Source: Pipra filicauda
Taxonomy: Eukaryota; Chordata; Aves; Passeriformes; Pipridae
Assembly: GCF_003945595.2 (NCBI RefSeq)
Contig: NW_024104424.1
Span: 821,528 to 885,527, forward strand
Direction of reading: 5' to 3'
Length of the DNA stretch: 64,000 bases
Both the position numbers and the translations under genes were made by a program. Each line of letters begins with the position of its first letter. Position 1 is the first letter of the stretch. The notes below the pieces were generated by a model that ran no database searches, was not told the origin of the DNA, and saw only the letters and a program-made list of their open reading frames with translations. Shown one piece after another: positions 49,596 through 61,670 of the stretch.

Positions 49596-52500
49596 AATGC
49601 TGATAAAATCATGTTCTGAGCTTGTGGGGGTGACTTTGTGTTAGACTAAAATATGAAGCAGTGCAGAGAGCAGTCTCTCACACTTCTGTTGGGTTTACCC
49701 TTCTTTATTTTGTTGAATGTTGTGCCATGAGGGGGAGTGGTGACTCTGGGAAATGGTCTCCCCACTTGCCCAGAGCTATCATGGGCATGGGGTAACTAAG
49801 CTGGGGACCCATATACCATCCTTGCAGCTCCAGGAGGGTGGCCATGAAATCAGTGTTTTCCCTCATTCCCTTTTCTTCTTGTATCTCCCTGAACCTCTCT
49901 TTCTGTTTCAACCCTTGCAGTATTTTCCTTCCTGAACTGTTGGAGGTAAGGGGACGTACATTTGTTTTCATTAGGCTTGCTGTGCCTTGAGATGGATGCT
50001 TGGCTCTTCTCAGCGTTAGCTAGACCCAATGGTTTCTCCTTTTATGAAATGCATTATGATCCATAAGATTTACAGACATGATGGTATGAATCCTTTAAAA
50101 AAAAGTGGTAAAATTCCCTATAACATGTATTATCTGCATGTTGGAAATAGAACTGCCTGCCTTCCTTCACTTAGTCGTGGGCTAACATACCATAAAGATG
50201 TTTCCTAAATCAAAGTTATATATGATGGGAGGGAGGGAAATAATTTTATGCTTGGGGACAGGTTAGGTGTTAACACATCTTAGAAGCTATCCTCAGTGTG
50301 GAGAGTATCTCATCTATTTGGAGCTGCCTGGAACCTGCAAATCTTTTGTTGAATTAGAAGTTTCTTTTATGAGTTGATATAGGTTGATTTTTATTTTTTT
50401 TTCATTATTATTATTTCTTTTTACTTGGGGCTGGGGAAAGGAGGTGGCTGTGGAGTGGAAAGGCACTGACGTCTGTTGTTCCTCCAAGGCAGGACTTTGC
50501 CCAAACCGCTCCTGTACTCAGGGAGTGTTGTCTGGTTTATGCTGAATGCTGCATGTGTGTCAGAGCTTTGTATGCCAGACACAGCGATAAGTAAAAAGAT
50601 CACAGTTAATTATCCTGGCAAAAAGAAGGAGCAGTTCTGTGGCACTGAAACACAGAAGGCATTCTTTGTGGAGGATATGTGGGATAATCGCATTGCTGTT
50701 CTGTTGCAGGCTCTTGGAGTATCGCTTACCCGGCATGCAGAAGGCACTAATGCCTCCTCCTGTCAGGGCACTGAAATGAATTACATTCCAGGCTTGAAAC
50801 TCAACCTCCCACCTTGACAAATCTTCTGTGAGCTGAACGTGATTGGAGCCACTCCAGTGCAGCTATGTTCAGCATCACCCCTTGGTACCCTATTAATAGA
50901 ACGTGTTTAGCATCAGACAGCTTGGGGAAATGGTAAATATTACAGAGCACATGGCTGGATTGTCTCCTTGATGGTAAATAGATTGTGAATAATTGAATAA
51001 TGTTCTAATAGTGAAGAGGATCTGCCTAACATAAGGCACAAATTATGCTTCTCTCTCTGCTCCAGTTCAAATGTTTCAGACTCCTTTTTCTTTGCCATAA
51101 CTGGACATAATCAGTAACACAGTCAGTGACTAAAGACTGTCTGGTATCAATTCTCATATTCAGGAACCACAACATCTAGATTTTGAAAGAGTTAATGTTC
51201 TCTATTAGTTGATTAGTACAGTTAATTTGTTGTGTCCCATGGTGGCTGTAAAGTAAATATGAAAGGCTGCTCTGTTTCAAATATCTTCCTGCAGCTCTGT
51301 GTGTGTTATGTATATATGATACACACATTTGCGTATATCTGCAAGCTGTATCTAGTTGAAGGTGTTGAGAAACTGCAGTTTTCCCTGTCTTCAGAGGAAG
51401 ACTTTGGCTCAGGATCTCCTCAAGAAATGTTGTTTATTTCCTCTGGTCCAAAGGGAAAGACTTGTTCCATAGAATAATTTAGAGAGACAAATGTGCATGA
51501 CTTAAAAGAATTTATCTCAACAAATTCTTCTAGATACAGCCTGTATGTCTTGCCTTGTTGGCTAATGGAAATTCTTTGGGCAGGACTCCTCTTCTTCAGG
51601 AGTGTGACCTCACTTGTCATTAATTAATAATGATAATACAAATCTTCCTTCCCCTTCTCCCCAGATGAAGGTGACTTCTTTAAAGTGTAGATTAGGAAAA
51701 GACCATTAAGTTTGTATTTTCTTGTGACCTAGTTGATTACTTATGGGTTTCTGATGTAATTCTGTCCTCTATGTCTATCCGTGAAAGACAGTGCATGTCA
51801 CTGGGCAAATCCTTTTTGCTACATTTGACAAATTGTAAATGCTGAAAACAGCAGAGGAGCTTTTGCAGTAGCTTAACCCTGTGGATGTGGGAGGTAAAAA
51901 GGTGTCTTGTTGACAAAAGGCTTCCTTAGGGTAAAATTTTCATTTTACAGTCTGAGGAGTCAGACTGTACTAGACAGAGAATCTATTGGGTTTGTGTTTG
52001 GGGTGTATGGAGAAGACAGCCTTTAGCTCCTGAATCCCTATGCCAGCAGTTCTGTGCAAGCTGAAACCCTCTGTGTGGTGCTTGGATACCTGTGATCCAG
52101 CACCATTTGCTTCCTCCTCTGTCCGGGTAGGCACCAGCAGCTTCCATTGACTTCTAGATTAATCTTTATACGTACAAACAGGTAGAGATGGCATTTTTCA
52201 TGCTGTGACAGCTGTGATGAGGCTTGCAATGATGTGCCCAAGTGCAGAAGGCGCTATCAGCTTGGTGGAGAACAGCGGCTTGTAACAGTGCCACGATTAA
52301 AGTGTCAAGTTACTGCTCTTTTGTATTGCGTGTAGACTGTAAAAGATTAATGCAGGGTGATTTATCTTCCCTTGGATTCGCTTGACAGTGAATGAGGCTG
52401 TAATCAATTTGCCTGGAGCAGGGGAGCTCAGAATAAACCCTGAAGGCATAGGGAGATGGCTTGCTAGGGGGATGGACAGACTGGACAGCCCCCTGTGTCC

Positions 52501-52730
52501 TTCCTTGCCCTGGGGAAGTCACTTATGAAAACACTAATGGAGCATTATATGGTCACTTTTAACTGTTGAACCTCAGTGTTTTGAAGCTTCAAATAAACTT
52601 TTCCACAAGGTTGTCACATCACAGGTCCCATACCAGACCAGACTTACAATACTTTGGTTTGCCCACACTTTCTACAACTCCCTGGTTGCCTGAGTTTTTT
52701 ATCACTGAAAGTTCTATAATTGCCTGTCGA

Positions 52731-52766
52731 GTTTTTGGTTTGTGTTTGTGAGGGTTTTGGGGTTTT
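52731..52766. repeat. T/G-rich low-complexity tract
   Basis: The run is almost purely T and G with TTTTGGGGTTTT-type words, the complement of the A/C tracts elsewhere. A single A interrupts it. Confidence 0.6.
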
Positions 52767-55700
52767 AGTCTAAAATTTACCTTTAATCTTATGAGGTGTG
52801 GAGTGTCATGACATTTTGTTCCTTCTGGGCGCTTGCAACAGTAGTCTCTAGCAGTACTAGGGAAACATCCTAAACCTGGATGGTGAGCAGATTGTGAGTG
52901 CTGCTGTTTGCCTGCCGTGAGCTCCGCATGCATATTTTGTACTCCTGGTTGTTAAACAGGAATGTATAAATGCAGCTGCTGAGTAGGGAAGCACCACTGA
53001 TTGGCAACCAGCATTAGCCAAAGGTCAGTCCTAATTACTCTGCCTTGTTTGCATGAGAAGCTTTGAAAGATAGATAGAGAAGAAAGTGTCTGTGGCATTT
53101 TCTGCCAACAAATTACTTGGCTGACAGGAGGGTGTCATTGTTCATCAGCACCAATGGACCGCAAGTTGGTATTTGTGCAATTAAACAGGATGGAAATATT
53201 GCCTCAGAGAGTTAACTTTCTGGGAGTAATTACCTTAGGTGTCAACACACGCTGATGAAAAGGAAGAGGATGTATTTACTAGACATGTGAATCAAAATTA
53301 TGAATGATTAGTCGGTTGTTTAAGATGATCACCTCTGTCTCTACCCCATCCTTTCTTCCTCTTGGTTTCTGCATGTTTTACTGCTAGTTACAGCAGGGAG
53401 GGATAGTGGGCCACACCTACCCTAATTAGGCTCTGCTGATCAGAGTTTTGACTATTTCTCATGTAATTGAACCTTGTGAGCTTTAGTGAAAGATTAAAGC
53501 TTTTTTAAAGTGTTGTTATATAGACATAACCCCACAGCTCTGGTAAAGACATTGCAGAGCTGAGGTTGAAGCAACTGAAACAGCAACACAAGGGAGGTCT
53601 GGAGGAGCTAAAGGAAAATCTGACTTTTGGAAGAAATCTGAAGGCAGGAGGCCCTTAATTAACAGGACTAGTGGCTTTGGATGATGTGGGTTCTGCATGT
53701 CAAATTTCCATTACCAGAATTTCAGTGGGGGCTGTGGAAACTAAACCCCTTAGGGAGTGTCTGTTAATTACCTAAAGGTGTAGTCGATTAGGACCAATTT
53801 TAGGATGCAAAACCATTACTTCCAATGAAAGCTTTTATTCAATAGCATTAATAGGATGACAGAGCTTGGCTCCAGCAATTAAAATATTGCCAGAGATACA
53901 TCCTAGAACTTGCCAGGTCTGGTCTATGTCCATGTCACCTTTGTGTACCTGCGACTCTGGGCAAACACTGCTGAGTCTTTGCCATTGAAGAGACAGCATT
54001 TCCTTTGGTGTGAATTGTGCAAATTCAGTTATTTAAATTTGTGTGCTCTTTTTCTTTTACCCTGAATAAAACAAAGTAGAAAATAGCAGCAGCTGCTTGA
54101 ATTTGTCAGTTGAGCTGACATGTTTTTTCCAACTCTGTCCCTAGCTTTTCTTTGTTACATATTTAAACTAGGTGCACAGGGTTTCAAATAGCCTTCCTAC
54201 CTACTTATTAAGTTACAGAAACTTAAAGTTCTGCAGAAGCCAAGCACCCAAGCTCTGCTGTCACTGAATGACAGATGAGCACAAGTCCTTTATGCTCCTT
54301 TGAACTGCACCACCTTTGTGCTTGTCCTGTGCACAGGACGTGAACATGAAGCCTAAAACACACACCAAAAACCCTCTCACAAAGTGAAGCGTGGCTGTAG
54401 CCTCACATAAATCAGAATTTTGACTTACAGGAAAATACTCAGAGACAAAGAGCTGTGTGTCATCCTCTGAGACAGCATAATTTATCATGCATTAGGATCC
54501 TGTGTGTGGCCACAGGCAGTGCTTGGTGGAGCAGGGTGATGAATTCTATCCTACTGTGGCACCTGTACCCCTGTGTATTGGGCATCACCCTGCGTTGTTT
54601 CCCTCCTCCTCCTGGGTGGGATGGGGCAGGTGTGGCGCCTCCTCTAAACAGGAGGTGCTTTGGGGTCCAGCAAAGACTTTGGGATCCAAGAATTCTTGCT
54701 GCACCTGAGACCCTGCGCATTTTTTCTAGCACAGCAGCTACACTGTCTCCTCTCACCAAAATAAAGAGGCCAGCTCTGCCATGGAAAAGCAAAGGTATAC
54801 CACTTGCTTCTTTACAGGAACAGCTTAGTTTGACTTATTGGCCTATTAATAAAATTCCACATTAACTGTGTCAGCATAAACCTAATGTAGGCTTAATTTT
54901 TTATATACCCCAAAATTGCTCTTCTGTGATCAAGTTTCAAAGCTAATTTACATCATACTTCAATACCTGAATAAGCCTTCTACTGAGAGGATTGAGACAA
55001 AAGTTGCTATCCCCTGCAAACCATCCTTTATTGGGTTGCATAAATTTTGTTTAACGTCTTGCTTTGTAGTTGGGGTTATCAGATACTACTCATGTTTAGA
55101 AATTGAATTCATACAACATTTGAATTGCAGGACAATATGATGATCTGAATGGTTAATTCAAAGGCAAAAATCATCAGATAGTAAAGGCTAGAAAATGGGA
55201 GACTTGAGCTTAAGCTTGGAGCTGTGTCAGAAGTAGGAGGGCACAGTTATTATCACCACACTGTGATAAACCATGTGAGTAAATACAATGGCAAAAATAG
55301 GAGGCTGAGGACAAGTCTTGTGGTATTTGGTGGTCAGCAAGAGAATCACAAGTTTTGAAACAAGTCTAGGGTTAGAGAAGGCTACCTTGGTAGAGTTGAG
55401 GAACTTTACACCCTTGGTTTATATAGCATTTTTGACTTTGACGATGCTACAGATTTCTAAAGACTTCCAAAAATCCCTTATTTATACATTGTTGTTTGGT
55501 CTTCTGCTAAACAGAAAAGGTGAAAGTGAGAAATTTACAGCAAAAGATAGTTTCCAGATGGAAAAGCTTTCTAGCTTAACTGCCTGAGAAATCTGTGAGG
55601 TTTTAGTTCAAGTCCCTTCATAAATTAAAAGGTCCTGCTTACAGTGTGCTTATTTTCATATTTGATTAGTAAACCCACTGTAAACTTCGCAAAGAGCAAG

Positions 55701-55991
55701 ACTCTGCAGGGAGGCCATTTCTCTCCATGTCATGCTATCATTTGTCACTCAGTGCTGTTAAATTAAAAGCAGCATGGCTGCCGCTCAGCTATTATCTCCA
55801 GCCACTTAAAGGCCAATAGTTTCAATTTTAAAGCATTTTACATTTCTATCAGTTTCAGTAACACATCCTCACCCACGACTGCTCAGCTTTTTATTAAGTC
55901 TGAATGAAGCAGAAATGTGAAACCATCTTTATTGTGTGCCTTGAAGTGTTCCCAGCAAAAGTGAGTGTGCCAGTGTGTTGAGTTTGGTAAC

Positions 55992-56015
55992 GTGGTTTGG
56001 GGGTTGTGGGGTTTT
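55992..56015. repeat. T/G-only low-complexity tract
   Basis: GTGGTTTGGGGGTTGTGGGG followed by TTTT contains only T and G and has G runs of 2, 5 and 4. It is followed by a T-rich tract. It could form a two-layer G-quadruplex at most. Confidence 0.65.
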
Positions 56016-56215
56016 AGTTTTTTTTCTTTTTTTCTTTGGAGTAGAAAGGGGGTTTTAGTAGTGCATGGAGTACCCAGCAAATTGTTTGCTGGTGGGAATG
56101 TGGTGCTGGAAGCAGCCTGAAGTGTCTGCTACAGCTGCTTGAAACATGAAATCATTTTCATTCCTTTACCTCTATAAATGTAGTGATAACTTTCATTACC
56201 TGAATTAACAAAACC

Positions 56216-56238
56216 GGGGGGGGGGGGGGGGGGGGGGG
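56216..56238 (+). repeat. Poly-G run, 23 nt
   Basis: An uninterrupted run of 23 G residues is flanked by AAAACC on the left and ACGAAAAAAATC on the right. Uninterrupted G runs this long are unusual in AT-rich vertebrate DNA. The run could form G-quadruplexes, and its exact length is prone to sequencing and assembly error. Confidence 0.9.
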
Positions 56239-58023
56239 ACGAAAAAAATCATTAAAGGGGGATTATACAAAGTTGATACCACTGTTTATCCCAGCTTTTC
56301 TATTTTTCATGTTATGTAGTAACTCTTGGTTAATCCTATGTGGTAATAGCTGATGGGGTCTTCGGATGGAGGGTTTTCTCCCAAAAAGCTTGGTTACCTT
56401 TATTTAATGAGGGCTAGAGAGGTGTCAAAAGATGGCAATCCATCTGGGTTACCTTTCCCTATACTTCCATGTGTCTTTAAGTCTGTCATGGGTACCACTG
56501 AACAACCACACCAACCAACAGAATAATTCTTTATTGAGCAGAAACAACTGCTAAGAATGTGTTGATTGAGATTTGAACTGCCTCATGGCATGGACTATTT
56601 TAATGTGCCACAAGGAAACTTATGAAGAGTTCATTACACTGGCAGTTGAGTAGAAATAATGAGGAAATACTGTATATTTATATATTTGAGGATAGAAAGC
56701 AATTTACAGACATGTGCCTTAAAAGATCTTTGATTTCTGGACAAAAGCTCCTAGACTTTTATACTTACAGGAACCTGGCAAGGTAAACTTGTTGGGATCA
56801 AAGCAATTTTCATAAATAATCAAGTCTCCAAATATTTTAATACTGACAGAGATAAAACTCAACCAAGGGAAGAATAATCCCCCTGGCCTTCAGGTGACTG
56901 GGCAGTTGTGCATAGCTTTTTTTATTAAGAGCAAATAAGCCTTCAAGGCAAGGGATACTGCCAATGCTTTTGCTGTGAGCAATGCTGTTGGGACTGGGTC
57001 AAGTATAAAGAGGATAAAATCTCAGACATAGTTTGATAGAAGCAAAGTGTGTATCTAATGTCCTCATGTAAGACTTTTTTTTTTTCCTGAGGTGCATCCT
57101 ATGAGAACAAGATGGTCTTGATCTAAAAAAAACCCCAAAACCTCATAATAAAGCAATCGTCTGGGGATGTGTGTGAATTAATTTGTTTATCTAAATAACA
57201 CTAAAGGACTACCTGAGAGCTGCTACTGCATTTGACTTACAGACCTTACATGTTTGCTCTGTGAAGAAAAATTCTTTGCTTTTTCTAACTTGGCTCTCTC
57301 TTGAAAGATGGTCCAGCTGATCTTTGAATCTGACCATTTGTTGGTTGCCATAAGAATTGATCCTAGGGAGGAGAAATACCTGAGTACAATAAAGGTCTTT
57401 GACTTCCAACTTCCAAACCTTAAGGTTCAGATCTCCCTCTGCCAAGGGTATGTAGTTGGAAGAGCAGAGGAGGCACCCATCTGTTTGCCACCCTGTGCCA
57501 TTGCTTTTGTTCTTACTGAAACATTAAGAGAACATCACCCATCCTGAGAGGGAAAGGGGAGCTTAAGGGTAACTTTCTTTGAAACTCAGCAAATGTGAAC
57601 TGATCAGAGACGAAAATTAATGTTATGTATTATTAATTAGAGAAAAGGCCTACCTATGAATACAGCTAGAGCTGTATTCACTAAGAGCAGACACCTGGTA
57701 GCTGAACTTCTTGAAGACACATTTTGAAACTCCTTTGATTCATTTGAACTGTGCTGGTATTGGCTTGTTGGCTGCAGAGCTCCCAGCCTGCTGAGAAGGC
57801 TTCTGCAGGACAGTAACATCCTTTGGAGTTAATCTTAGCTTCCTAGTGGATTGGAAAAATACCAGTTTGTATTTGAATATGGAACAAAGCTCAGTATAGT
57901 TTAGGAATTGGTTCACCTTAACCTCAGACACCTTATAACCACACTACTCTCAGTTAAGAAGTACTTGTGCATTGCAAAATAGTGACAATAAGTTCTCAAT
58001 CGAAGGCTGCTTTGTTTTTTGTA

Positions 58024-58051
58024 GGGTTTTGTTGGTTTGGTTTTTTTTTTG
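58024..58051. repeat. T/G-rich low-complexity tract
   Basis: GGGTTTTGTTGGTTTGG followed by a T run. The composition is that of the other T/G tracts, here with the poly-T at the right-hand end. Confidence 0.65.
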
Positions 58052-59408
58052 AGAAAGTGAAATGTCAGTGACAAGGAAACAAGTTTGTAAAACAAAACCT
58101 GAGACACTAAATCTTTTTTCCAATCCCTTACTTTTCTTCTCTGCAAAGTAGAAAGAAAATTACTGTCTGCCTTTATGACCCTGGTATTCTTGTTTTGAGT
58201 AGGGGTACTGAGCTTGTAGGAGGTGGTGAGGATATTGCTATGAAACCTTGGAGAAGATGACTTCCTGCTTGGGCCCTCCTTGCCAGGAAAGGAATCTCCC
58301 CACCGAAGCCACAGGGGCTCCTCTGACTTGAGAGCAGAGCCTCTCAAAGGTGACACGAGGCACTAAATATCCTTTTAAAAAGTCATTCTAGAGTTGCATC
58401 GTCCAAAGTGTGTGTGTTTGGGAGAGGGGGAGTGGGGAGAATCCCTGCTTTGAGAGAGGGTTCATGTTGTTTTCATAAACCACTAGGCTGACTAATTTGA
58501 AATGGTTGCAGTGATTCCTGAGTTGCCTTTAAGTTGGAATTTAATGTCACTGTGTTCAAAATAAACAACTTCCTTTTTTTTCTTCTTTTTTCTTTTATTT
58601 TTCTCAACCTCTGAGTTTGATTTCCTGAATGTTTTTTGTATCAACTTGAGTTGTTGTGCTTTTGGCTTCACTGCCTCTGAGGCTGTAGGAATCTCTTTCA
58701 CTCTGGGGAACACAGAGCCCTGAGTACTGTGGTGAGTTAGAGTTCCCTACTTTTACTGCCTCAGACTTGGTGATCAAACAGGGAAATCCATTAAAAAAAA
58801 ACAACTCTAAACCCACTAAAAAACAACCCCAATGCAAAACTATCTTCTTTTGGGAGTAGTGCTGTACACAGGCTTTCTGTGAATCAGTTTGTAAGTAGCT
58901 CTGAAGCCCAATTTAGTCAATGGTTGATGATTGTGGAAGGAGCATCTGTCAGACAGCCCCACTCTTGCTCACATCACCTTTACCCCAAGGAAACCACCTG
59001 GAAAATCCTTCTTGGTGCTTTCTCTTTCTGTGAGATTTATTTTTGCAGACCTATGCTCTACTATGACCTGTTTCAGGCTAAAGCTACACCAGTCACTAAT
59101 GTTTTAAAGCGCATTTAAACCTCTAATTATGGGAAATGAAGGAGACATGTAGCTCACTATCCTGTTTAAAAATTCTAATGGAACAGCACTGGAGCTGTTG
59201 TGATATTTTTCTTTTTTTTTAATATGCACTATGAATTCTTGAGACATGAACAATGTAAAATCCTGTCACCCTTTGCAGGGCAAGAACTTGATGTTAACAT
59301 GTCTTAATGTAGCAACTGAAGGAAGAAAATTCTCATGGCTGCTCTGCAGTGATGCAAGTGCTTCTATGTACTTTTCAGCCTGATACTATTAAACCCTACA
59401 ATATTCAG

Positions 59409-59504
59409 CCAAAAAAACCCCCAAATAAATAAATAAAAAAAAAAAAACCAAACCAACAATAACAAAAAACCAACCAAACCCCCATAAAACCCCCACCAAA
59501 ACCC
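59409..59504. repeat. Long A/C-dominated low-complexity tract
   Basis: About 95 bp composed almost wholly of A and C, with a few T and one G. It includes an AAATAAATAAAT microrepeat, a long A run, and AACC- and CCCC-containing words. It is the largest of the A/C tracts in the window and is not a tandem repeat of one fixed unit. Confidence 0.75.
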
Positions 59505-61616
59505 AGCCCTAAACCATGTCAGCAAAAATAATTACTAATGATGTTCCAGGAAAGCTGGTTTTAGATATTGGGCTCTTCAGCTTTTTTCCATTTTGTCTAA
59601 ACTCTTGTGTGTGGGGCCACAGGAGGAATCACTGTGCAGGATGCTGAGAACATATTTTCTAAAAACAATTTGTATACCCTTGAAATTACTTTTAAATACC
59701 TGTGTTCCATTATTTTAAACTTTTTACAAGGCCTACTAGGGCAATGCCCTTAAAATAAACATTTCTCAGTGACTTGCTTCCACAAAAAATTGATGGCAAA
59801 CCTTGGAGCTGAGCCCTGGTGGTGCATAATGCGGCATAACTTGCGCCAAACAACAGGCTGGGACTCTTCTAATCTGCTTTTTATATACTGGGTAGGGGCG
59901 AAATTGGAGACAGAGGCATTATATTGCTGTTATGGAGGTAGGTATGGTGGGAATGCATCTGTTGAATCCTAGAGGAGTGCAGGTCTTTTGTGATGCTTTG
60001 GCTTTTGGAATAATTTAATAAAATCCTGCTTCCACATAGTGGCAACTTTTTGAGTTATGTGATGAATAATGCCAAGCAAAGATTAAGAATAGTGAATATT
60101 TATAACACTGCCCTCAGTATGGCTACAGGCAGTTAATAAATAGCAGATCTTCTTTCTCAAAGAAAAAATTGGACTTTTTTCATCTGTGATACTACTGTAA
60201 GTAAAAGATTTTAGCCTACATAACTTCAGTGTTTAAGATAACATTTTAATTAAGTTTAATGAAATGTGTTTGTGTACTGTGTGTGATTGATAGAATTTAG
60301 CAGCTGCACTGAGATAAACAAAGATATTTCACTTTCAAGTGGGGATGTCAGAGGAGTCTTAATAATTAGATCCAACATTCAGAGGGTCCAATGCACCTTG
60401 AAAGGATATAGGAGAAACCTATGAATTCTGTGTGCTGTTGATATGCAGTCGCACTTCAATTCTTTGGGAAAAGGATGGGAAGTGTTTCATTTCTTTTGTA
60501 AAACCAAAACTAGCAGAAACTTTTATGAAATTATATGATACATCTACAGTGACCTCTTACAAGCATCATTTTGAGTTGGTGTCATTCATCTGGAAAAGGT
60601 TTTGCTGGCATTCAGTCTTTCCCAAACACAAGGTCTTGATCCAAATGCTGTAAAGCAGGAGTCGCATTGACCAAAAGAGCCAGCTATCAGTAATCTCTTC
60701 CTGATGAACTCACAATCACTTTAATTATGCATTTTTAGAGACATGTGTTTGATAAATATAGAACTTCGTAAATTAGTTGAGCCTTTTGATCAGGTTGCAG
60801 GTCGGCATAAAGCAAATACAACTCTAAAAGTGCAACCTTTAAACATTTCAGTTTTGAAGGATGATAGTGTGTAAGTGCCCTCCCTGAAGATTTTTCTTTT
60901 TCTTTTTTTTTTCCCCCCCGTGATTAATTTGCCTGCATTTTCTTTAATCTGTTGCCATGTGCAGCAAAGAGACAAATTGTGTTTACATTACTCTAGTCCC
61001 TCCCATCATTTCCAAAACAACTGCTTTTGTGCACTTCATGCAGCTTGAATCAGGCCTAATTACAAAGCTCTACATCTGCTTTCAATCTATGGGCCAGCAC
61101 ACAAGGTTGCTCTTGTATTTAGGCTTCCACAGTGGTTTCATGTATTTATTTATGTTTTGCTTTAAAAATGTATATGTATAAACATCCACAAGGACAACAA
61201 CTTCCTAACATTTGACATCCGTCACACAACAACTAGGAAGGATTTCCACTTCAATGCTTTGCTGTCTTCTCAAGACACTTGAGCTCTGTCAGGACAGGCA
61301 CAAAACTCTAGACTAACCAAGCTCACTGAGGCCATATTAGGGCTCATTAATGTTACTCTCTTTTTGTACCATTTGCATCAGCTGTCTTTGGTTAACAAGG
61401 AGGGGCCCAGCTGCTTAAAGACTTTAATAAAAGCTTCCCTTCCAGCATTTGAGTTGGTTCCTTCCATGCTGGAAAAAGTTTTGCTGAACTAAGATACCAT
61501 ATAATGGTCAAAGGGAGGAAAGATATCCATCCTGCTGCTGTGTGTACCTTATGTGTTGCACTGGTCTCAGTTTTCCTTGAACTCCTGAATGTCTTCATCC
61601 CACCATTTTTCTTTGC

Positions 61617-61670
61617 TTTGGTTTTGGGGGAGGGTTGTGTGTTTGGGGTTTTGTTGTTGTTTGGGTTTTT
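61617..61670. repeat. T/G-dominated low-complexity tract
   Basis: About 54 bp made almost only of T and G, with G runs of 5, 3, 4 and 3 separated by T-rich loops. It is a weak G-quadruplex candidate because two of the loops are long. Confidence 0.65.

Larger units (their letters stand above)
49596..56215. other. Intergenic, no gene recognised; candidate conserved segments
   Basis: AT-rich sequence without supported genes. T/G-rich tracts occur at 52731-52766 and 55992-56015. The stretches 52980-53330 and 55690-55880 show homeodomain-like TAAT cores and no repeat character, and are the best candidates for conserved non-coding elements. The 136-codon frame at 54455-54865 overlaps a 110-codon frame on the other strand and has no recognisable domain. 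Confidence 0.5.

Noticed and set aside
54455..54865. 136-codon plus-strand frame overlapping a 110-codon minus-strand frame
   Set aside because: Locally GC-richer, stop-poor DNA; the translation looks random and no start context or exon borders support it.
57913..58356. 147-codon minus-strand frame
   Set aside because: The lysine- and proline-rich stretch comes from the T/G low-complexity tract at 58024-58051; no family resemblance.
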